This document shows, piece after piece, positions 1-7,669 of a DNA stretch of 64,000 nucleotides. The stretch is from Clostridia bacterium (GTDB lineage Bacteria > Bacillota > Clostridia > Oscillospirales > Acutalibacteraceae). Below the pieces are notes generated by a model, which did no database searches, was not told where the DNA came from, and saw only the letters and a program-made list of their open reading frames with translations. The DNA is taken from positions 62,001 to 126,000 of the forward strand of contig JAFQRA010000021.1 in assembly GCA_017410325.1 (NCBI GenBank). Direction: 5' to 3'. How positions within the stretch are numbered: the first letter of the stretch is position 1; every line of letters starts with the position of its first letter. The translations under genes and the position numbers were made by a program.

Positions 1-987
1 ACACTGCTCCAGCTCTTTCCTTTGCACATCGAGCTTTCTTGCCGTGCGCTGTATGAGGTTTGCAACTAACCTTTGCAGCTCGGCGGAATTCTGCTTGGTT
101 CTTTCAAGCCTGTCCTTTTCAAAATAAAAATCGTCAAGCAGTTCGGAGAAGGAGTTAAACGGCTTGATTTTCGCGTTGACGCCGTACTGTGTGATGTTCA
201 TAAACGAAAAGTCAAGCGGCTTTCCGCTTGGGTCAATTACTGCGCAGGGGTTCGGTTCAACGGTTTTCAGCTTTTCAATTTCTTCGCCGATTTTCCGGAT
301 TTCGCCGTCGCTCAGAAATTCCGTTCTTTTATCTTCACCGATACTGCGGCTTGCAATTTCGCGGCAGACTATGGGCGACAAGCCCTGTACGCTGGAAAGA
401 ATTGCGGCTGAAACAGCCTTGTTTTCCGTTTCGGCGGCGTTCTTTGCAATTTCGGTGCCCGTTGTATCAAACAGGTCGGGCTTGTTCTGCTTAGGCGGCA
501 GCTTATAGAGCATACCGGGCAGAATCTGCCGCAGTGATGAGGTTTCACTGTCAACACGCTTTACCGCATCCAGAATATTGCCCTGCTCATTTATGAGAAT
601 TATGTTGCTGTACTGCGCCATAATCTCCGTGCAGAGCGTGAATTTTACAGGCTCGCCGATTTCGTTTGTAGCATCAAAATCCAGAAAGAGCACTCTTTCA
701 AGCCCTTCTTGACGCACGGCGGTCAGCAGGGCAGAGGTAAGATGCTTCCTAAGCAGCATACAAAGCATCGGCGGCTTTGCGGGGTTTTCGGGCGGAAAAG
801 CCGTGAAATGAATTTTCGGTGAGTTGGCACGGGCGCTGATAAGCAATTTATGTGCACCGTTTCTGCCGCGCAAAACGAGCACCAGCTCCTCTCTGGAGGG
901 CTGATGCACCTTTTCAACGCGGCAGCCGACAGCCGCCGCGGCTATTTCTTCTTTTATAAAATGCAGGGTTAATCCGTCAAGTGCCAT
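1..987 (-). CDS. rqcH: RqcH/FbpA (NFACT-family) ribosome quality-control protein, 3' end cut by window edge
   Basis: The minus strand is open from an ATG at 987 to the edge (329 codons, no stop). The start MALDGLTLHFIKEEI is typical of NFACT-N proteins (RqcH, fibronectin-binding protein A, NEMF). RqcH binds obstructed 50S subunits and adds C-terminal Ala tails to stalled peptides. Visible features are LRKHLTSA (about 79-86), the Glu-Ile-Met-x-x-x-Ser-Asn-Ile-Ile-Leu-Ile segment (about 120-132) and the beginning of a charged coiled coil (from about 280). The conserved Asp-Arg pair of Bacillus RqcH is Glu97-Arg98 here. The start follows the parB stop after 3 nt; GAGGAA at the end of parB serves as its ribosome binding site, so it is probably cotranslated with parB. 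The C-terminal NFACT-R region is missing only because the window ends. Confidence 0.9.
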   Translation of the reverse strand, partial: MALDGLTLHFIKEEIAAAAVGCRVEKVHQPSREELVLVLRGRNGAHKLLISARANSPKIHFTAFPPENPAKPPMLCMLLRKHLTSALLTAVRQEGLERVLFLDFDATNEIGEPVKFTLCTEIMAQYSNIILINEQGNILDAVKRVDSETSSLRQILPGMLYKLPPKQNKPDLFDTTGTEIAKNAAETENKAVSAAILSSVQGLSPIVCREIASRSIGEDKRTEFLSDGEIRKIGEEIEKLKTVEPNPCAVIDPSGKPLDFSFMNITQYGVNAKIKPFNSFSELLDDFYFEKDRLERTKQNSAELQRLVANLIQRTARKLDVQRKELEQC

Positions 988-990
988 TAA

Positions 991-1845
991 TTATTCCTCA
1001 AACATTTTTGCAAGCTTTCTCAAATCATCGCTGTCAAAGTATTCTATTGTAATCGTGCCGCCCTTGCCCTTGGCATTTACGCTGACCTTTCTGGCAAGTG
1101 TTTCGCAGAGTGAAAGCTCAACCTCGGTGATGTACTTGTCCCTTTCGGGTGCGGCTTTGGGTGCTTTTTTAGGCTTAAGGAAATCCTTTACCAGCTTTTC
1201 CGTCTGCCTTACCGAATAGCCGTTTGCAATAATTTCATCGGCAAACTGCTTTATAAGCGCACCGTCCTCAAGGGGAAGGAGAGCTCTTGCGTGGCCTGCA
1301 GAAAGCTTCTTTTCGCTCACCAAAGCAAGCACGTCTGCGGGAAGTGCGAGCAAACGCATAAGGTTGGCAACTGCGGAGCGTGATTTACCCACACGCTGTG
1401 CGGCTTCTTCCTGCGTGAGTGAGTAGTTATCCATAAGGTACTTGTAGCCCTCTGCCTCTTCAATCGGGTCAAGGTCTTCTCTCTGCAGGTTTTCAATAAG
1501 CGCAAGTGCGGCCGCATCCTCATCGCTGAGTTCCCTTATAACAACGGGTACTTCCGTAAGCCCTGCCATTCTGGATGCTCTCCAGCGCCTTTCGCCTGCG
1601 ACAAGCTGATAATTGCCGCCGGGCAGGGGACGCACGAGAAGCGGCTGAATAACGCCGTGTTTTTGTATGCTTGCACTCAGTTCGGCAAGTGCCTCATCGT
1701 CAAAATTCTTTCTGGGCTGGTTTTTGTTGGGCTCAATTTCGTTGAGCTTGAGTTTGACTGCGGAGGATGCTGAAATATTTTCAATCGAGTTATCGACAAG
1801 AAGTGCATCAAGTCCTCTTCCGAGTCCGCCTTTTTTCGGTGCCAT
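991..1845 (-). CDS. parB: Chromosome-partitioning protein ParB (Spo0J), 284 aa
   Basis: Centromere-binding CTP-dependent clamp that loads on parS and spreads along DNA, recruiting SMC and stimulating ParA. The N-terminus KKGGLGRGLDALL is the usual ParA-interacting segment. GERRWRA (84-90) is the CTP-binding motif, ENLQRED lies at 118-124, a helix-turn-helix reads GKSRSAVANLMRLL (153-166), and GHARAL is at 184-189. Length is normal for Firmicutes. An AGGAGGAG ribosome binding site lies about 8 nt before the ATG. It sits 21 nt after parA and 3 nt before rqcH. I found no consensus parS (TGTTTCACGTGAAACA) in the window. Confidence 0.97.
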   Translation of the reverse strand: MAPKKGGLGRGLDALLVDNSIENISASSAVKLKLNEIEPNKNQPRKNFDDEALAELSASIQKHGVIQPLLVRPLPGGNYQLVAGERRWRASRMAGLTEVPVVIRELSDEDAAALALIENLQREDLDPIEEAEGYKYLMDNYSLTQEEAAQRVGKSRSAVANLMRLLALPADVLALVSEKKLSAGHARALLPLEDGALIKQFADEIIANGYSVRQTEKLVKDFLKPKKAPKAAPERDKYITEVELSLCETLARKVSVNAKGKGGTITIEYFDSDDLRKLAKMFEE

Positions 1846-1866
1846 AGTCTTTCTCCTCCTGATAAA

Positions 1867-2631
1867 TTATGTATTCTTCTGAATGAGCTCGTCTGCAAGG
1901 GCGTCATAGGCAAGCGTGCCCTTGGAAGCACGGTCATAATACATTACGGGCTGACCGAAGCTCGGTGCTTCGGAAAGCCTGACCGTACGGGGAATAACGG
2001 TTGAAAAAACCTTTTTTGGGAAGAATTTTTTGACTTCCTCCACAACCTGCTGTGTGAGGTTGAGCCTGCCGTCATACATTGTAAGCAGTACGCCTTCAAT
2101 ATCTATAAGGGGGTTATAAAGGCGCTTGATATTTCTGACGGTAGAAATAAGCTGAGACAGACCCTCAAGCGCATAGTATTCGCACTGAATAGGCACAAGC
2201 AGGGTGTCTGCCGCACAAAGACCGTTGAGAGTTATGAGACCAAGCGACGGCGGACAGTCAAGAAAAATAAAATCGTACTGCGCCTTTACAAGTGCAAGGC
2301 AGGTGCGAAGCTTGGCTTCTCTTCTCTCAACATCAACAAGCTCAAGCTCTGCGCCTGCAAGGTCCATTGTCGAGGGGATAACGTCAACATTCTTGAAGGG
2401 TGAATGAACAATGGTCTGTGAAGCAGGTGTACCGCCTATTATATTGTCGTAGGATGATAATTTGACATCCCTTTTGTTTATTCCCAGTCCGCTCGTTGAG
2501 TTGCCCTGCGGGTCAATGTCAACAAGCAGCACTTTTTTGCCCTTTGCGCCAAGGGCGGCCGTAAGGTTGACTGCGGTTGTGGTTTTGCCCACACCGCCCT
2601 TCTGATTTACTATCGCAATTATTTTAGCCAT
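1867..2631 (-). CDS. parA: Chromosome-partitioning ATPase ParA (Soj), 254 aa
   Basis: Deviant Walker ATPase that binds nucleoid DNA as an ATP dimer and works with ParB in origin segregation; in sporulating Firmicutes Soj also touches DnaA control. The P-loop KGGVGKTT is at about 10-17 with the signature Lys, Walker A' is VLLVDIDPQGN (about 35-45) and Walker B is FIFLDCPPSLG (about 121-131). Full length. Its ATG directly follows the stop codon of the YfhO-type gene (TAAATG), and the GGAGG ribosome binding site lies inside that gene's last codons, so translation is coupled to a membrane-protein gene. ParB follows 21 nt later. Confidence 0.97.
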   Translation of the reverse strand: MAKIIAIVNQKGGVGKTTTAVNLTAALGAKGKKVLLVDIDPQGNSTSGLGINKRDVKLSSYDNIIGGTPASQTIVHSPFKNVDVIPSTMDLAGAELELVDVERREAKLRTCLALVKAQYDFIFLDCPPSLGLITLNGLCAADTLLVPIQCEYYALEGLSQLISTVRNIKRLYNPLIDIEGVLLTMYDGRLNLTQQVVEEVKKFFPKKVFSTVIPRTVRLSEAPSFGQPVMYYDRASKGTLAYDALADELIQKNT

Positions 2632-5355
2632 TTATTTTATTCCTCCGGAAATCAAATCATAAAGAATAAAGCCAATCGGTACAAGGTGAATTGCCGCAAC
2701 GGCGGCAACCGAAGCAAACGCAAAGCCGTAATAAACTGTTCTTTCAATTACTTTGGGTATATTAAAATTTTTCTTTTTCATCAGCCAAATAAACGCCGTG
2801 AGAAGAACGCCGAAAACGGTGAGAACAATGCCGGACTTTTCTCCTTCGGGCTGCCAGTCGATTTCAACCTTTCCGCTGCCGTTGGGTAATTCAACCGCAA
2901 GGTAAGCGCCGAGAGCACAGTGTATATCGGCTTTTTCACCGTTGATTTTACAGGTGAAGCCGTTGTCAAAAGTAACTGGGATGAAAAGGTATCTGTTTTC
3001 GCCCGTTGTATTGTTATAATCGAAGTTTAAAGACGATTTACCGACCTTTTCGTTGGTCACGGTGTCCTTGCAGAGACTGTTGAGAGCGGTCATTTTGTCA
3101 AGCGGCATTGAGGCTAACTGTACCGTTTTGTCGCCGAATTTCTGGCCGTTTATGCACTCAACTACTATCTCAACCTCTTCACCCTCGCTGAAGCTTCCGA
3201 GCAGAAGCGTGCCGTTTACGGCGGCAGAGGGATAGTAGCGGTAATCCGTGTATTTGTGGTAGGACGCAAAAACGGTTTCGCCGTTGACCGACATCTTGAA
3301 GCTTTGCTTTTGGTATTCACCTGCATTCAGGTAAAGCTCTTCGTTTTTGCCTGCCGTGTAGCGGAAAACAAGCTTGTCGGGCGTGCTTTCAACGAGCTTT
3401 ATATTCTCGCCGTCAGCCGTTCTTGTACATATATCAAACAGCTTATCATTATCGCCCGTAAAAATCTGCCAGAGCTTGTTCTGTACCTCAAAACGCTCGT
3501 CAACGCTGATTTCATTTATACTGCCGAGCAGCTCTTCACTGCCCAGCAAGCCGAACTCAACTGCATATTCGTTTTCGTAAAGACTGAAGTTTTCGGTAGA
3601 ATCAAGCAGAGCGTATCTGTTGCTTGCACTGTGATGATTCCTCATAATCATCTTTTTAACGCCGATAATGCCGTCGGTAAACGCCGTGCCGCCCGAATCA
3701 AGCAGACGGGTATACTGTACGCTGTAGCCGAGCACTTTTGCCGTATTCTGTGCGGAAAGGGAAATATAGTGCGTCCAGTTTGAAAGCGCAGGAGTGCCTA
3801 TAACAAACGGATAGTTCGTGTTAAGGCTCGTGTCGGCGTTTTTGATTCTGCCCATTTCGCCGCAGCCGGTGTCAAGCGACGAAACCTCTGCACAGTATTC
3901 AAGGAAGGACGGGCTGTTGTAAAGGTATTCCTCGCTTTCCTGCTGGTGCTTGTTTGCAACTCCGCCGTAGCAGATGCCCGCAGTTTGCACGATGCACAGC
4001 ACGAAGCAGAAGGCGCGGATGATATATTTTTTCTGAAAAAGAAGAAACGCAAAAAGCGGTATGCCGAAGCCGAAAAGAAGCAGAAACGAATTGTATTTTA
4101 CGTCCGCTGCGGAAGCGGTTTCTTCGAGTGCCGTGCTGATTGAGCCGAGAATATTTTCCGCAAAATAGATAAGCCCGTAAAGCATACCCACCGTGAGCAG
4201 GGCGCAGAGCACGAGCAGACCGAAACGCAGGAATTTGTTTTTCAGCGTAACGATTGCTTCGGAATACTGTTCAATTCCCGCAAGCGAGAAGCACAGCAGC
4301 ATAAACACGCAAATGAAGAAAAATCTTGTCGGAAACTGGACGTAGCTGCCCATGTGCCAGATAAGGTTTATGCTCTCAATAAAAATCGGAAGCAGAAGAA
4401 TGAGCGTTGACGTGAGTACGAAAAAAGCCTGCTTGATTTTTTTGTCTTTGAAGAGCTTTACAATAAAAACAACGGTCAGCACGATTGCAAGCTGCAGGCC
4501 GATGAGAAGTATGAGCTTGTTGTGAAGCTGTGTATCGGGTTTTGCCTTGAGTATCTTTTCAAGTACGCCTTCTTCACTGCCCGTGCTGGTTTCGAAGCGC
4601 TTTGAGCCCAGGGTCTGCAACGCTGCAGGAACAGCGGCAAAGCAGGAAAGCAGGCCGCCGGCAAGCGTTGAAAGGCCAAGCAAACAAGCCTGTCTGCCGC
4701 GTTTTTCTTTTGGAGAAATCAGTATGATATAAAGTCCGCTTAACATAAATACGGCAAGCGTAATCATAAAGCCGTGGTACACGGAATAGAAAAGCGTTAC
4801 CGCAAAGGCGGCAATATACATAAACGGCTTGTCCTCGTCAAAAAGGCGCTTCAGGCCGTAAATGATAAACGGAAAAACAACAACGAAATCAAGCCATGAT
4901 GTGTTTGTATAATAGAACATTGAAAACGCACTCATGGCGTACATAACGGAAAACAGAGTGTGCCATATTCCGTCGGGCTTCGGGAACATTTTTTTAAAGC
5001 AATATTTTGAAGCGAAGGCCGCCGCCGAAACCTTAAGCACTACATAAATGCCAACGGCATAAAGCAGGCTGTCTCTGGGAAAAAGACACAGCACAAGCAA
5101 AAGGGGAGTGGGGTTGCCGAAGTTGGAAACGTTGGTGCCCAGTCCCGACAGCCAGTCCCAGTCAAGCGCCTTGCCGCCGTGAATCCAGTCATATAAATGG
5201 TAGAGCGCAGGCACGGCACCCTGTGCCATATCATCGTAGCATATATTGCCCGTGCCGAAGGGCCAGACACCCTTGAGCGCATAAACAAAGAGCATTATAA
5301 CTGCGCATATCAGAGCGGAATCCAACAGCGTGAGGCTTTGGAGTTTCTTTTTCAT
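2632..5355 (-). CDS. YfhO-family polytopic membrane protein, 907 aa
   Basis: Large membrane protein of the YfhO family, whose studied members (Bacillus YfhO, Listeria GtlB-type) act in glycosylating lipoteichoic or wall teichoic acid from lipid-linked sugars outside the cell. About a dozen hydrophobic segments fill residues 8-470, followed by a long extracellular region (about 480-830) and two C-terminal membrane spans. The start is put at MKKKLQSLTLL (ATG at 5355), 14 nt after the upstream stop with AAGGA before it; a start at 5433 would run into the upstream gene. It ends flush with the parA start and carries the parA ribosome binding site. Target polymer unknown. Family call firm, function inferred. 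Confidence 0.85.
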   Translation of the reverse strand: MKKKLQSLTLLDSALICAVIMLFVYALKGVWPFGTGNICYDDMAQGAVPALYHLYDWIHGGKALDWDWLSGLGTNVSNFGNPTPLLLVLCLFPRDSLLYAVGIYVVLKVSAAAFASKYCFKKMFPKPDGIWHTLFSVMYAMSAFSMFYYTNTSWLDFVVVFPFIIYGLKRLFDEDKPFMYIAAFAVTLFYSVYHGFMITLAVFMLSGLYIILISPKEKRGRQACLLGLSTLAGGLLSCFAAVPAALQTLGSKRFETSTGSEEGVLEKILKAKPDTQLHNKLILLIGLQLAIVLTVVFIVKLFKDKKIKQAFFVLTSTLILLLPIFIESINLIWHMGSYVQFPTRFFFICVFMLLCFSLAGIEQYSEAIVTLKNKFLRFGLLVLCALLTVGMLYGLIYFAENILGSISTALEETASAADVKYNSFLLLFGFGIPLFAFLLFQKKYIIRAFCFVLCIVQTAGICYGGVANKHQQESEEYLYNSPSFLEYCAEVSSLDTGCGEMGRIKNADTSLNTNYPFVIGTPALSNWTHYISLSAQNTAKVLGYSVQYTRLLDSGGTAFTDGIIGVKKMIMRNHHSASNRYALLDSTENFSLYENEYAVEFGLLGSEELLGSINEISVDERFEVQNKLWQIFTGDNDKLFDICTRTADGENIKLVESTPDKLVFRYTAGKNEELYLNAGEYQKQSFKMSVNGETVFASYHKYTDYRYYPSAAVNGTLLLGSFSEGEEVEIVVECINGQKFGDKTVQLASMPLDKMTALNSLCKDTVTNEKVGKSSLNFDYNNTTGENRYLFIPVTFDNGFTCKINGEKADIHCALGAYLAVELPNGSGKVEIDWQPEGEKSGIVLTVFGVLLTAFIWLMKKKNFNIPKVIERTVYYGFAFASVAAVAAIHLVPIGFILYDLISGGIK

Positions 5356-5369
5356 TAATATTTCAATCC

Positions 5370-5837
5370 TTAAAGAGTTTCTTCTAATTCTTTTGCAAGT
5401 ATTGTCGCCGCACAGCGCACGTATTCTCCGCACGGACGGCGGCGGTAATATTCTGCGGTACGCTCCTCGGGGACAGGTCGGCTTGCACCGGGTAAATCAA
5501 GCAGCTCGCGGCAGATGTAGCTGCCGTTTTCTTCCTTGAACTCAGCCGCAAGCTTCTGGATAAGGGCGTAGTGCTCTGCCTTTTCTGCCTTTGCCTTAGG
5601 GTCGTCATAGCCCTTGAGCATACCTGCAACGGCAAACATACCGCTTACCGCACCGCATACCTCGCGTAGTCTGCCCATTCCTCCGCCGAAAGAGGAGGCA
5701 AGCATAGCGGCGGTCTTGTTATCAAGCCCCGTCAAATCGTCAAAGGCAAGCACAACAGCCTGGGCACAGTTGTAGCCCTGCTCAAAAAGTGCCTGTGCCT
5801 TTGCGCCGTATTCTTCGGGGGAAAGATTTGTTTTCAT
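5370..5837 (-). CDS. C_GCAxxG_C_C-family redox protein, 155 aa
   Basis: Small cysteine-rich protein of the C_GCAxxG_C_C family (PF09719), thought to be redox active or cofactor binding but without a settled function. Family cysteines are visible: YNCAQAV (Cys24), GGGMGRLREVCGA (51-63, Cys61), SYICREL (Cys109) and Cys136/Cys142 near the C-terminus. No signal peptide or membrane span, so cytoplasmic. First gene of the run leading to the YfhO-type gene and parAB; its upstream spacer contains two small inverted repeats. Assignment rests on the motif spacing, which is unambiguous. Confidence 0.9.
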   Translation of the reverse strand: MKTNLSPEEYGAKAQALFEQGYNCAQAVVLAFDDLTGLDNKTAAMLASSFGGGMGRLREVCGAVSGMFAVAGMLKGYDDPKAKAEKAEHYALIQKLAAEFKEENGSYICRELLDLPGASRPVPEERTAEYYRRRPCGEYVRCAATILAKELEETL

Positions 5838-5861
5838 TTTATTACTCCTTACAAATAACAG

Positions 5862-5913
5862 TTTGTCTGTCCGGTGATAGACAAAAATTATGGATTAGGA
5901 ATGAATTCCTAAT
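5862..5913. repeat. Two adjacent small inverted repeats upstream of the C_GCAxxG gene
   Basis: TTTGTCTGTC-CGGT-GATAGACAAA (5862-5885) resembles a decayed copy of the perfect palindrome at 20940-20979: same tetraloop size and related arms. Next to it ATTAGGAAT-GA-ATTCCTAAT (5894-5913) is a perfect 9-bp inverted repeat of the same AATTAGGAATT motif that occurs at 59762-59793. These look like pieces of dispersed intergenic repeats rather than an operator. Confidence 0.6.
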
Positions 5914-5936
5914 TATTCAGTTCGACAAACCGTAGT

Positions 5937-6827
5937 TTACACCATATTCCAATCAGGTACGTACGACTTTTCTGCCGCTTCAAGCTCCTGCACGAAGCCG
6001 TTTTCAAGGCCGAGGAGAAGCATATAGCCGCTTACCTTTTCGTATTCTTCCGCGGTAATTTTTCTGCTTAGTTCGCTGTGAATTTCATTGCCTGTCGGGA
6101 AATACTGCGCCATAAGACTTATCCAGATATCCTCCGGCAGATTGTCCGCAATCATATCAAGCACGCCGTAGCTGTTTTCAAGGCTGTCGGGAAGTATCAG
6201 GTGCCTTACCATAACGCCCTTTTTCATCATACCGTCTTCACCGTGTACGGGTGTGCCGACCTGGCGAACCATTTCCTTTATTGCATCAAGTGCAATTTTC
6301 GGGTAATCGGGGGCTTGGGAATATTTTACTGCTAAGCAGGGGTCGGAATATTTGAAGTCGGGCAGATAAATATCTATCAGCCCTTCAAGCGCTTTGAGCG
6401 TTTCAACCCTTTCGTAACCCGAGGTGTTGCACACAACGGGTATTGACGGCTTGTATTTCTGCAAAGCCTTTACTATCACGGGGTAGTAAGGCGTTGGGCT
6501 TACAAGGTTTATATTGTGCACTCCCGAGGCTTCCAGTTCTTTTATCATTTCAGTAAGAGCGTGTGCATCAACCGTTTTTCCGCAGTAGCTTCGGCTGATA
6601 TCGCTGTTCTGGCAGAATTCGCACCTGAGAACACAGCCGCTGAAGAATATTGTGCCCGAACCGTTGCTTCCGCTGATGTTCGGCTCTTCCCAGAAGTGCT
6701 TGTCGGCCCGACATACAGCGGGCAGGGCAGGCAGCCTGCAAAAGCCTTCACCGACAGTGCTGTCAAGGCGTTTGGCTTTACAATTCCGTGGGCAGAGCGA
6801 GCAGCTTTCGATAAGAAATTTATCCAT
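5937..6827 (-). CDS. Radical SAM protein, PflX/PflA-like (COG1313 type), 296 aa
   Basis: Radical SAM enzyme of the pyruvate formate-lyase activase-like group. CxxxCxxC for the SAM-binding 4Fe-4S cluster is C65-x3-C69-x2-C72 within GCVLRCEFCQN. A second Cys set at the N-terminus (C9, C12, C16, C30 in CSLCPRNCKAKR) is typical of PflX-like proteins. No glycyl-radical enzyme lies nearby, so the substrate is unknown. The start is set at ATG 6827 (MDKFLIES), overlapping the upstream nucleosidase stop by 8 nt; a TTG at 6851 is the only longer option and has no ribosome binding site. Overlap implies cotranslation with a nucleosidase that may clear 5'-deoxyadenosine, the radical SAM by-product (inference). 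Confidence 0.88.
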   Translation of the reverse strand: MDKFLIESCSLCPRNCKAKRLDSTVGEGFCRLPALPAVCRADKHFWEEPNISGSNGSGTIFFSGCVLRCEFCQNSDISRSYCGKTVDAHALTEMIKELEASGVHNINLVSPTPYYPVIVKALQKYKPSIPVVCNTSGYERVETLKALEGLIDIYLPDFKYSDPCLAVKYSQAPDYPKIALDAIKEMVRQVGTPVHGEDGMMKKGVMVRHLILPDSLENSYGVLDMIADNLPEDIWISLMAQYFPTGNEIHSELSRKITAEEYEKVSGYMLLLGLENGFVQELEAAEKSYVPDWNMV

Positions 6828-7503
6828 TGTATTTTTTTGTAAGAAGTGCAATGAGCGTGTCAGTCAGACCCATCTCTTCACTCTTGTTCATTGCTCTGTA
6901 ATCCTCACGTGCGGTTTCCTCGCTATCGTCGGAAATCTTGCGAATACTAAGGGATTTCACGCCGTAGCGGTCGCAGACAGAGGCAATTGCACCCGACTCC
7001 ATATCAAAGGCGCAAATGCCGAAGCGCTTGTGAAAATCCGCTTTCTTTTCGTTGCTCGTCAGGAACATATCACCCGTGCCGAGTGCACCAATGTAAAGGC
7101 TCATATCTTTACAGAACTTGAGCAGTTCGGGGTCGGTTTCGTATACATATTTCTGGCCGGGCTTTACGCCTAATTCGTAACCGAGAGGTGTCAGGTCAAA
7201 ATCGCACTCGGTACAGCTGGAGCCTGCCACAAGGTCACCCCTGCGAACACCCTTTACTGCACCCGAAAAGCCGATGTTGTATATTTCTTCTGCACCGTAT
7301 TTGAGAATGAGATGCGTTGCGGCAATTGCGGCATTTACCTTGCCCGTGTTGCTCAGCATGGCAACGAGCCTGTCACCGCAAAACGACATCTTGAGCATTC
7401 TCATACCGTTTTCTTCAAAGTTTTCTGCACCGTTTTCGGTTGCCCATTTGCAGAAGGGATTGTATTCGTGTGTGTCTGCAATAAGTACAGCAATTGTTTT
7501 CAT
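6820..7503 (-). CDS. MTA/SAH-nucleosidase-like phosphorylase superfamily protein, 227 aa
   Basis: Belongs to the PNP/UDP superfamily, closest in layout to MTA/SAH nucleosidases, which cleave methylthioadenosine, S-adenosylhomocysteine and 5'-deoxyadenosine. Motifs are GKVNAA (54-59), DFDLTPLGYELG (101-112; compare DADVTAFGYEYG in E. coli MtnN), AFDMESGAIA (165-174, ribose-contacting Glu169) and ISDD (190-193, catalytic Asp192). Of two in-frame ATGs, 7503 is chosen because AAGGTG sits 8 nt before it and only 2 nt before 7509. The gene overlaps a radical SAM gene by 8 nt. A futalosine-hydrolase-like role is less likely because no menaquinone genes are nearby. Confidence 0.82.
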   Translation of the reverse strand: MKTIAVLIADTHEYNPFCKWATENGAENFEENGMRMLKMSFCGDRLVAMLSNTGKVNAAIAATHLILKYGAEEIYNIGFSGAVKGVRRGDLVAGSSCTECDFDLTPLGYELGVKPGQKYVYETDPELLKFCKDMSLYIGALGTGDMFLTSNEKKADFHKRFGICAFDMESGAIASVCDRYGVKSLSIRKISDDSEETAREDYRAMNKSEEMGLTDTLIALLTKKYNG

Positions 7504-7556
7504 AATCATTTCACCTTAAACAGTATTTTAACATAGTATGTTTTGAGAGCAGCCTC

Positions 7557-7661
7557 GCAGCCTCAAAGAAACGGCAGTGGCTTTCAAAGCCCGCGGGGAG
7601 CTGCCGTTTCGGCTGCTTAATTTATATATTTGCAGGCGCCGTAAACGATCGGCGTCTGCAC
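7557..7661. other. Double hairpin region downstream of nagA
   Basis: Two strong inverted repeats fill the 166-nt gap. GCAGCC + GAAACGGCAG (7557-7577) pair with CTGCCGTTTC + GGCTGC (7601-7616), enclosing a small GGCTTT/AAAGCC hairpin. TGCAGGCGCCG (7633-7643) pairs with CGGCGTCTGCA with one wobble. On the minus strand they follow the nagA stop and may end its transcript, although there is no clean U-run. They could instead be a miniature repeat element. Confidence 0.5.
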
Positions 7662-7669
7662 GGGAAGCA

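Noticed and set aside
3256-3783. Antisense reading frames over conserved genes (also at 22766-23452, 48970-49890 and others)
   Set aside because: They mirror well-recognised genes on the other strand, lack ribosome binding sites and family motifs.
5356-5433. Longer N-terminus for the YfhO-type protein
   Set aside because: It would overlap the preceding gene by 64 nt, lacks a ribosome binding site and adds a basic non-family segment.
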